Source: CAG-791 sp002392385 (GTDB lineage: Bacteria; Bacillota; Clostridia; Lachnospirales; Lachnospiraceae). Taken from it: 5,267 bases of DNA. The stretch is from positions 1 through 5,267 of the forward strand of contig CAMOIU010000092.1 of the NCBI GenBank assembly GCA_946616295.1, in the 5' to 3' direction. A program made the translations under genes and the position numbers. Numbering within the stretch: the stretch's first letter is position 1; each line of letters starts with the position of its first letter. Below, one piece after another: positions 1 through 4,342 of this stretch. The notes below the pieces were generated by a model. That model was not told the DNA's origin. It worked only from the letters and a program-made list of their open reading frames with translations, and ran no database searches.

Positions 1-794
1 CACTGGTTGCCCTGCCAGTTGTTGTAGACAAAGCTCAGGGGACGCTCGTCGTCGGCCTTGCCGTTGCCGTTCATATCGTTGTCGCGCCAGTAGGTCAGCA
101 GAGCCTCCATCTGGTCGTACTTGAGGGCCAGGCCGTCCTTGAGATCATCGGCGGTGACGCCGGTCAGGGCGCCCGCATCGATGGCAGCCTGGACCCAGGC
201 CTTGTTCATGAAGAGGATATTGGGATTCTGCAGCAGGCCCATCTCCTCGATGCGGGGCAGAGAATAGATCTTGCCGTCCTCCACGTTGACGATCTGGGCC
301 TTGATGTCGGGCCGCTCCTCGAGGATCTTCTTGAAGTTGGGCATGTAGTCCAGATAGTCGCTGATGGGCACCAGGACCTTGCGCTTGGCATACTTGAGGA
401 TCTCGCCAGCGCCCATGCCGGCGTGGTAGATGGCGTCGGGCCGCTGATCCTTGTTGCCGAAGATCAGATTCTTCTGCTGGCTGTAGATGGACTCGGAGAC
501 GTTCTCCCAGTTCACGAACACGTTGGTGCTCTCATACAGGTCCTGCATGATCTTCATGTCGTTGTAGTCCTTGGCGGACGCGTTCTTGGAAGAGTAGACG
601 TTAAAGGAGATCTCCTGGGCGCCCTTGTCATTCAGGATGGGCTTGGACGGATCGGTCCACTGGAAGCCGTATTCGGAGACCAGCTTGTCCAGGTCGGCGC
701 TTTCTGCCGGCTTGCTGCTGCCGCCTCCGCCTCCACAGGCGGTCATGGACAGCAGGATCACAAGGGCCAGAAGCAGGGAAATGAGTTTCTTCAT
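1..794 (-). CDS. ABC transporter solute-binding lipoprotein, LplA/YtcQ-like (partial, C-terminus off left edge)
   Basis: This is the extracellular substrate-binding component of the importer, anchored to the outer face of the membrane by a lipid. The first 264 residues are present. The start MKKLISLLLALVILLSMTAC is a classic lipoprotein signal: two lysines, a hydrophobic core and a lipobox ending in Cys20. A Gly5-Ser-Ser linker follows. The mature part fits family 1 sugar-binding proteins of the LplA type, including the segment around residues 168-188 (VEDGKIYSLPR then a Met-Gly-Leu-Leu-Gln run). Residues 238-250 (DNDMNGNGKADDE) form an Asp/Asn-rich, EF-hand-like calcium loop that is common in this family. 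LplA-type proteins are usually about 500-550 residues, so roughly half is missing here. A Shine-Dalgarno GGGAGG at 805-810 supports the start. It is the last operon gene seen, 38 bp after the LplC-type permease. Role is confident; the sugar is unknown. Confidence 0.93.
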   Translation of the reverse strand, partial: MKKLISLLLALVILLSMTACGGGGGSSKPAESADLDKLVSEYGFQWTDPSKPILNDKGAQEISFNVYSSKNASAKDYNDMKIMQDLYESTNVFVNWENVSESIYSQQKNLIFGNKDQRPDAIYHAGMGAGEILKYAKRKVLVPISDYLDYMPNFKKILEERPDIKAQIVNVEDGKIYSLPRIEEMGLLQNPNILFMNKAWVQAAIDAGALTGVTADDLKDGLALKYDQMEALLTYWRDNDMNGNGKADDERPLSFVYNNWQGNQ

Positions 795-832
795 GGATTT
801 GTTTCCTCCCAATTATTCAGTTGACTGGTTGC

Positions 833-1747
833 TTACTCCTTCAGCGAGCCGATCATCACGCCCTGGGCGAAGTACTTCTGCACGAAGGGATACAGGCACA
901 GGACGGGAAGACTGGACGCGATGACGGAAACGTACTTGAGCTGGTTGGCCAGGCGGAACTGCTCGAGCATGGTCTCGCCGCTGCCGCCCACGGTGCTCTC
1001 GGATGCGATCAGGATCTCCTTCAGAACCAGCTGCAAGGGGTATTTGCTCTCGTCCTGCAGGAAGATCATGGCGTTGAAGTAGCTGTTCCACTGACCCACG
1101 GCGTAATACAGGGCCATGACGGCGATGACCGCCTTGGACAGCGGGATGACCACCGAGGCGAAGATGCGCCACTGGCCGGCGCCGTCGATCTTGGCCGCTT
1201 CTATCAGGCCGTTGGGGATGCTGGACTCAAAGAAGGTCTTGGACATGAACAGGTTCCATACCGACAGGATCGAGGGCAGGATGACGGCCCAGATGGTGTT
1301 GACGAGGCCCAGGCTGCTCATGACATTGTAGAAGGGGATCAGACCGCCGCCGAAGAACATGGGAATGATGAAGTAGATCATGAACGCTTTCTTGCCGGGC
1401 AGCGTCTTACGGCTCAGGGCCCAGCCTGCGGGGATGGTGACCAGCAGGGACAGGACCACGGTCAGGCCGGTGTAGATGAGGGTGTTCAGATAACCGTTCC
1501 AGATCTCCTTGTGCTCCAGGATCTTGGCGTAGCCGTCGAGGGTGATGTCCTTCGGAAGCAGGACCACCTCGCCCGCCAGGACCGCGTCGGTATTGGAGAT
1601 GGACGCGATGACGATGAAATACAGAGGATAGAGGACGATCAAGGCAACGAGGCCCAGGAAGATGCCGTTGATGGTATAGAATACCTTATCACCAAGGGTA
1701 TCCCGCATGGCGTTCTTCCGCTTTTTCGGCTGCAATGCTTTTTCCAT
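833..1747 (-). CDS. Carbohydrate ABC transporter permease, LplC/YtcP type
   Basis: A membrane-spanning subunit (304 aa) of the sugar importer, in the binding-protein-dependent permease (MalG-like) superfamily. About six hydrophobic segments are visible, near residues 24-48, 86-110, 119-138, 149-168, 195-217 and 271-290. The cytoplasmic EAA coupling loop, which docks on the ATPase, is clear: Glu183-Ala-Ala, Asp188-Gly189 and a downstream Ile-Pro-Leu at 201-203. The C-terminus KYFAQGVMIGSLKE (291-304) is the hallmark ending of LplC/YtcP proteins. Length is normal for the family. It pairs with the LplB-type permease immediately upstream, 13 bp away. Its Shine-Dalgarno AAGGAGG overlaps the upstream stop codon, which suggests translational coupling. 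The substrate cannot be inferred from the sequence. Confidence 0.95.
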   Translation of the reverse strand: MEKALQPKKRKNAMRDTLGDKVFYTINGIFLGLVALIVLYPLYFIVIASISNTDAVLAGEVVLLPKDITLDGYAKILEHKEIWNGYLNTLIYTGLTVVLSLLVTIPAGWALSRKTLPGKKAFMIYFIIPMFFGGGLIPFYNVMSSLGLVNTIWAVILPSILSVWNLFMSKTFFESSIPNGLIEAAKIDGAGQWRIFASVVIPLSKAVIAVMALYYAVGQWNSYFNAMIFLQDESKYPLQLVLKEILIASESTVGGSGETMLEQFRLANQLKYVSVIASSLPVLCLYPFVQKYFAQGVMIGSLKE

Positions 1748-1755
1748 GTTCCCGA

Positions 1756-1762
1756 CCTCCTT
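1756..1762 (-). promoter_or_regulatory. Ribosome binding site of the LplC-type permease overlapping the upstream stop codon
   Basis: On the minus strand the sequence reads TAAGGAGGTCGGGAACATG. The TAA stop of the LplB-type permease (1763-1761) shares bases with a perfect AAGGAGG. The ATG follows after an 8-nt spacer. A ribosome ending the first permease would sit on the start signal of the second. This fits coupled translation of two subunits needed in a 1:1 ratio. The overlap is seen directly; coupling is inferred. Confidence 0.85.
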
Positions 1763-2729
1763 ACCACAGAGAGTTCTCGGAGAACTTCTTGGACGTGGTA
1801 TTGGCGATGATGAGCAGTACCACGTTGATCACCGAGTTGAACAGGCCGATGGCGCTGGCGTAGGCCTGATCGGGTACGCCGGTAAGGCCGCGCTTGTAGA
1901 CGTAGGTGGAGACGAGCTCACTGACGCTCAGGTTGGCGTCGGTCTGCATCAGCAGGGCCTTCTCGTAGCCGACGCCCATGAGACCGCCGATGGACATGAT
2001 GAGCATCACGCTGATCATAGGCATGATGGCGGGCAGGTCCACGTGGATCACACGCTGGAAGCGGGTGGCGCCGTCGAGGATGGCGGCCTCATGCTGCTGC
2101 GGGTCCACGTTGGAGAGCGCCGCGATGTAGATGACCGCGCTCCAGCCGAAGTCCTGCCAGTTGGAGGACAGGATGTACAGGGGCCGGAAGGCGGAGTCCT
2201 TCAGGAAGAGGGATTCGTACTCTCCGCCGAGGTGGCGGGCGATGCTGGCCAGCAGGCCGCCGCTGCCGAAGAACAGGCTCAGCATACCGACCAGGACGAC
2301 CAGGGAGATGAAGTGGGGTGCCGTGAAGATGGTCTGCAGGGTCTTGCCCACCTTTTTGCTCTTCAGCGCGTTCAGCGTCAGGGAGATGAGGATGGGCAGC
2401 GGGAAGCCGATGACGAAGCCGAAGATGCAGATGAGGAAGGTGTTCTTCATCAGGGGCCAGAACTGCGGATCGTGGAAGAAACGGGTGAAATTCTCAAAGC
2501 CTACCCAAATGGTATCCTTGGAGAGGATCGGGTCGCCCGGCATGAAGTCCTGGAAAGCGATCAGGACGCCGTAGATCGGCAGATAGCAGAACAGGAAGAC
2601 GACCACTACTGCCGGAAGGATCATCAGCAGAAACGGGGCGTTCTCACGCAGGTGCTTCCACTTGCGGTTGACGGGCTTTACGGGCTTTGAGAGGACGGGT
2701 GCAGATAAGGTACCGGTTACTGTATCCAT
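1761..2729 (-). CDS. Carbohydrate ABC transporter permease, LplB/YteP type
   Basis: The first of two membrane subunits (322 aa) of the importer. A positively charged N-terminal tail (residues 1-30) precedes a first membrane helix at about 32-56, containing the family-typical YLPIYGVLIAFQDF. Further hydrophobic segments lie near 96-118, 138-156, 192-206, 234-255 and 289-310. Family signatures include APHFISLVVLVGM (137-149), WQDFGWSAVIYIAAL (191-205) and the EAA loop: Glu214-Ala-Ala, Asp219-Gly220 and Leu-Pro at 232-233. The end, with Tyr-Lys-Arg-Gly-Leu at 278-282 and a terminal Ser-Leu-Trp, is also typical of LplB. Shine-Dalgarno AAGGAGG at 2737-2743, about 7 nt from ATG, supports the start. 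It is 30 bp after the ATPase gene with no terminator between. With the LplC-type partner it should form the heterodimeric channel. Confidence 0.95.
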   Translation of the reverse strand: MDTVTGTLSAPVLSKPVKPVNRKWKHLRENAPFLLMILPAVVVVFLFCYLPIYGVLIAFQDFMPGDPILSKDTIWVGFENFTRFFHDPQFWPLMKNTFLICIFGFVIGFPLPILISLTLNALKSKKVGKTLQTIFTAPHFISLVVLVGMLSLFFGSGGLLASIARHLGGEYESLFLKDSAFRPLYILSSNWQDFGWSAVIYIAALSNVDPQQHEAAILDGATRFQRVIHVDLPAIMPMISVMLIMSIGGLMGVGYEKALLMQTDANLSVSELVSTYVYKRGLTGVPDQAYASAIGLFNSVINVVLLIIANTTSKKFSENSLW

Positions 2730-2759
2730 TCTTTTGCCTCCTTCTCAAAAAACACCGAA

Positions 2760-3911
2760 TCATTCATAGCTCTTGCAGACAGGCGCGTTGTTTGCCATGG
2801 ACTCTGCATCGAACCAGATCAGGTTGTTGCCGGTGGCTTTGTCGAAGAGCTGGATCAGGCCGGGCTTGGTGGTGAAGCTGACGGTCTTGCCCATGGAGAC
2901 GTCGGTGGTGAGGTCCACGGTGGGGATCAGCATGACGACCTCGTCGTCGCCGCAGCGTGCGTGGATGTTGTACTCGGAGCCCATCATTTCGCTGACCTCG
3001 ATGGTCGCGGAGAGCTTGCCATTGCCCACGGTGACGTGCTGGGGACGGATGCCTGCAACGATGTCGCAGGGCTCGACGCCGTTCTTCTTCAGGGCCTTCT
3101 GCTGGAACTCGTCCAGTTCGAACTTCACGCCGCGGATCTCGGCGAAGTACTTGCCGCCCTCCAGCAGAAGCTTGCAGCCATCAAAGAAGTTCATGACCGG
3201 CATGCCGATGAAGCCGGCTACGAAGAGGTTCACGGGCTTGTTGAAGACCTCCTGGGGGGTGCCGATCTGGTTGACGAAGCCGTCCTTCATGATGACGATC
3301 CGGTCGCCCAGGGTCATGGCCTCGGTCTGGTCGTGGGTGACGTACATAAAGGTGGTGTTGATGCGGGAGCGGAGCTTGATGATCTCAGCGCGCATCTGGT
3401 TACGGAGCTTGGCATCCAGGTTGGACAGGGGCTCGTCCATGAGGAAGACCTTGGGGTCGCGGACCATGGCGCGGCCAATGGCCACACGCTGTCTCTGGCC
3501 GCCGGAGAGGGCCTTGGGCTTGCGGGACAGGTACTGGGTGATGTCGAGGATCTCGGCGACCTCCCGGACCTTCTTGTCGATGTTCGCCTTGCTGACCTTG
3601 CGGAGCTTGAGGGCGAAGGCCATGTTGTCATACACGGTCATGTGCGGGTAGAGCGCATAGTTCTGGAACACCATGGCGATGTCCCGATCCTTGGGGGCGA
3701 CCTCGTTGACCAGTCTGCCGTCGATGTAGAGCTCGCCGTCGGAGATCTCCTCCAGGCCCGCCACCATACGCAGGGTCGTGGACTTGCCGCAGCCGGAGGG
3801 TCCGACCAGGACGATAAACTCCTTGTCCTTGATGTGCAGATTGACGTCGTGTACCGCGGTCACCTTGTTGTCATAGACCTTTTTCAGATCTTTCAGGATG
3901 ACTTCTGCCAT
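2760..3911 (-). CDS. ugpC: Sugar ABC transporter ATPase, MsmX/UgpC/MalK family
   Basis: The cytoplasmic ATP-hydrolysing subunit (383 aa) that energises the importer as a homodimer. All nucleotide-binding motifs are intact: Walker A GPSGCGKST (37-45), Q-loop Gln83 in VFQNYALYPHMTVYDN, signature LSGGQ (135-139), Walker B VFLMDE (155-160), D-loop SNLD (163-166) and H-loop His193 in VTHDQTEAMT. The C-terminal half (about 240-383) is the TOBE/regulatory region typical of CUT1 ATPases, with GIRPQH at 287-292. It is slightly longer than the usual 365-375 residues because of a short C-terminal tail. It is the first operon gene. The start is supported by an AGGAGG at 3925-3930, although the 13-nt spacing is a little long. 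The symbol marks family only: a multi-importer MsmX-like ATPase and a dedicated one cannot be told apart here. Confidence 0.96.
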   Translation of the reverse strand: MAEVILKDLKKVYDNKVTAVHDVNLHIKDKEFIVLVGPSGCGKSTTLRMVAGLEEISDGELYIDGRLVNEVAPKDRDIAMVFQNYALYPHMTVYDNMAFALKLRKVSKANIDKKVREVAEILDITQYLSRKPKALSGGQRQRVAIGRAMVRDPKVFLMDEPLSNLDAKLRNQMRAEIIKLRSRINTTFMYVTHDQTEAMTLGDRIVIMKDGFVNQIGTPQEVFNKPVNLFVAGFIGMPVMNFFDGCKLLLEGGKYFAEIRGVKFELDEFQQKALKKNGVEPCDIVAGIRPQHVTVGNGKLSATIEVSEMMGSEYNIHARCGDDEVVMLIPTVDLTTDVSMGKTVSFTTKPGLIQLFDKATGNNLIWFDAESMANNAPVCKSYE

Positions 3912-3924
3912 ACTTTTGTTGATT

Positions 3925-3930
3925 CCTCCT
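3925..3930 (-). promoter_or_regulatory. Ribosome binding site of the ATPase gene
   Basis: The minus strand carries AAAAGGAGGAATC ahead of the ATG at 3911-3909. The AGGAGG core is 13 nt from the ATG, longer than the usual 6-9. No closer in-frame start fits better, because the protein begins MAEVILKDLKKVYDNK, the normal N-terminus of this family. Confidence 0.75.
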
Positions 3931-3962
3931 TTTCCTGTGATTCAGTATGTTTATCGCGAGGT

Positions 3963-4001
3963 GAGTTTACATTAGTTTACACGCATTCACTGTGTAAACT
4001 C
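3963..4001. promoter_or_regulatory. Cluster of three GTTTACA half-sites (probable operator) just downstream of the operon -10
   Basis: On the plus strand there are two direct AGTTTACA copies 10 bp apart (3964-3971, 3974-3981), then an inverted TGTAAACT at 3993-4000. AGTTTACAC (3974-3982) and GTGTAAACT (3992-4000) form a 9-bp-arm inverted repeat with a 9-bp spacer. GAGTTTACA (3963-3971) also pairs exactly with TGTAAACTC (3993-4001). The cluster covers roughly +2 to +40 of the predicted operon transcript, a position suited to blocking initiation or elongation. The repeats are seen directly; that a repressor binds them, probably the adjacent LacI-type protein, is inferred. Confidence 0.7.
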
Positions 4002-4009
4002 TCTTTATA

Positions 4010-4038
4010 AATATAGCCTCCTATAGAGGAATTGTCAA
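4010..4038 (-). promoter_or_regulatory. Predicted sigma-A promoter of the importer operon
   Basis: On the minus strand, a perfect -35 TTGACA (4038-4033) is followed by a 17-bp spacer and a -10 TATATT (4015-4010, one mismatch to TATAAT). Transcription would start near 4003, leaving a leader of about 90 nt before the ATPase ATG. The spacer contains a small inverted repeat (CCTC TATAG GAGG, minus strand 4029-4017). Repeated motifs flank the promoter on both sides, as expected for a strong promoter held under control by a repressor. Confidence 0.82.
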
Positions 4039-4044
4039 CTGCAA

Positions 4045-4058
4045 ATGTAAATTTACAT
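4045..4058. promoter_or_regulatory. Perfect 14-bp palindrome ATGTAAATTTACAT, probable operator
   Basis: The sequence equals its own reverse complement. It ends 6 bp upstream of the operon -35. Its TGTAAA/TTTACA halves match the half-sites repeated at 3963-4001. Size and symmetry suit a LacI-family dimer, though the central CG common in LacI and CcpA operators is replaced by AT. It also occupies the position where an UP element would lie, so it could be a dual-use site. Palindrome seen directly; binding inferred. Confidence 0.72.
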
Positions 4059-4065
4059 CATTATC

Positions 4066-4082
4066 ATCCAATAATTTTGGAT
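4066..4082. repeat. Short inverted repeat (6-bp arms, 5-bp loop)
   Basis: ATCCAA (4066-4071) and TTGGAT (4077-4082) flank TAATT. No run of T follows on either strand, so it is not a convincing terminator. It lies just upstream of the 14-bp palindrome and could be part of the control region or chance in AT-rich DNA. Confidence 0.4.
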
Positions 4083-4140
4083 TATTTAACAAGTAAAAGC
4101 TGATTGTTTTGTGTAGTTTGACAGTGCTTTTTACGGTTTT

Positions 4141-4150
4141 GAGTTTACAT
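4141..4150. promoter_or_regulatory. Isolated copy of the GAGTTTACAT half-site
   Basis: GAGTTTACAT here repeats the ten bases at 3963-3972 exactly. It stands alone between the two promoters, about 100 bp upstream of the operon -35. It could be an auxiliary site for a DNA loop, or a relic. The exact repeat is seen; function is inferred. Confidence 0.5.
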
Positions 4151-4196
4151 TTTGCACACTTGTCATTTGACAGATGCCATGACATCCGAGGAGGAG

Positions 4197-4210
4197 CGCT
4201 TTCCAAAGCG
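4197..4210. repeat. Inverted repeat CGCTTTCCAAAGCG, possible protein-binding site
   Basis: Arms CGCTTT (4197-4202) and AAAGCG (4205-4210) are exact reverse complements around a CC centre. It is GC-containing in an AT-rich setting and lies about 42 bp upstream of the regulator -35. It does not share the GTTTACA motif, so if used it might serve another regulator. As RNA its 2-nt loop would be too tight for a normal hairpin, which favours a DNA site. Confidence 0.4.
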
Positions 4211-4228
4211 TAAAACCTGTTTCTGAAT

Positions 4229-4246
4229 GAATTTTTGAAAATTTGT
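4229..4246 (+). promoter_or_regulatory. A/T-tract UP-element-like sequence upstream of the regulator promoter
   Basis: The stretch GAATTTTTGAAAATTTG, with tracts of T then A, lies about 6-23 bp upstream of the -35. That is the usual location of UP elements contacted by the RNA polymerase alpha subunit. It contains AATTTT and AAAATT as an inverted repeat. Position and composition are the only evidence. Confidence 0.4.
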
Positions 4247-4251
4247 ATGCC

Positions 4252-4280
4252 TTGATTTTCCTCCCGATCCATGCTATAAT
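4252..4280 (+). promoter_or_regulatory. Predicted sigma-A promoter of the LacI-type regulator gene
   Basis: -35 TTGATT (4252-4257), a 17-bp spacer and a perfect -10 TATAAT (4275-4280). A TG at 4272-4273 makes it an extended -10 (TGCTATAAT). Transcription would begin near 4287, about 56 nt before the ATG, exactly where a pair of direct repeats begins. Confidence 0.8.
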
Positions 4281-4287
4281 GAATATT

Positions 4288-4317
4288 GTGAGTAAACGAA
4301 TACAGTGAGTAAATGAA
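4288..4317. repeat. Direct repeat GTGAGTAAAYGAA x2 at the regulator transcription start
   Basis: Copies at 4288-4300 and 4305-4317 differ at one base (AAAC versus AAAT) and repeat every 17 bp. They cover about +1 to +30 of the regulator transcript. The core GTGAGTAAAC differs from GTGAGTTTAC (3961-3970) at the operon operator only in the middle AA/TT. This suggests a related recognition sequence and possible autorepression. The segment 4291-4304 (AGTAAACGAATACA) also matches the CcpA cre consensus with one mismatch. Confidence 0.6.
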
Positions 4318-4329
4318 GCTCTCAACGGA

Positions 4330-4336
4330 AAGGGGG
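4330..4336 (+). promoter_or_regulatory. Ribosome binding site of the regulator gene
   Basis: AAGGGGG lies 6 nt before ATG 4343-4345, a one-mismatch Shine-Dalgarno. An in-frame ATG at 4313 (preceded directly by TAA) would add ten residues but has no Shine-Dalgarno, so 4343 is preferred. GGAA (4327-4330) and TTCC (4337-4340) could form a short stem presenting the site in its loop. Confidence 0.65.
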
Positions 4337-4342
4337 TTCCCA

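Larger units (their letters stand above)
3912..4342. other. Divergent intergenic control region
   Basis: These 431 bp between the importer operon (leftward) and the regulator gene (rightward) hold no convincing gene. The region is markedly AT-rich against the GC-rich coding DNA on both sides. It contains both promoters, a 5' leader of about 90 nt for the operon, a repeated GTTTACA/TGTAAAC motif, a perfect 14-bp palindrome and several smaller inverted repeats. The stretch 4083-4228 has no clear promoter of its own. It holds one isolated GAGTTTACAT (4141-4150), two TTTGACAG copies (4117-4124, 4166-4173) and the inverted repeat at 4197-4210. Confidence 0.85.

Noticed and set aside
795..832. Terminator or separate promoter before the solute-binding protein gene
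   Set aside because: The 38-bp gap holds only the Shine-Dalgarno and a trivial CAG/CTG match; no stem with T-run and no -35/-10 pair.
3974..4000. Leader inverted repeat as an intrinsic terminator or riboswitch
   Set aside because: The stem is AT-rich and no U-run follows on the minus strand; no known riboswitch core is visible. An operator fits better.
821..4010. Long plus-strand open frames opposite the importer genes (about 821-1810, 1707-2690, 2961-4010)
   Set aside because: They are antisense shadows of GC-rich genes. The minus-strand proteins have full family motifs and ribosome sites; the plus-strand translations are low-complexity Gly/Asp/Glu/Val-rich.
4118..4172. Two plus-strand TTGACA boxes (4118-4123, 4167-4172) as extra promoters
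   Set aside because: Neither has a -10-like sequence 16-18 bp downstream.
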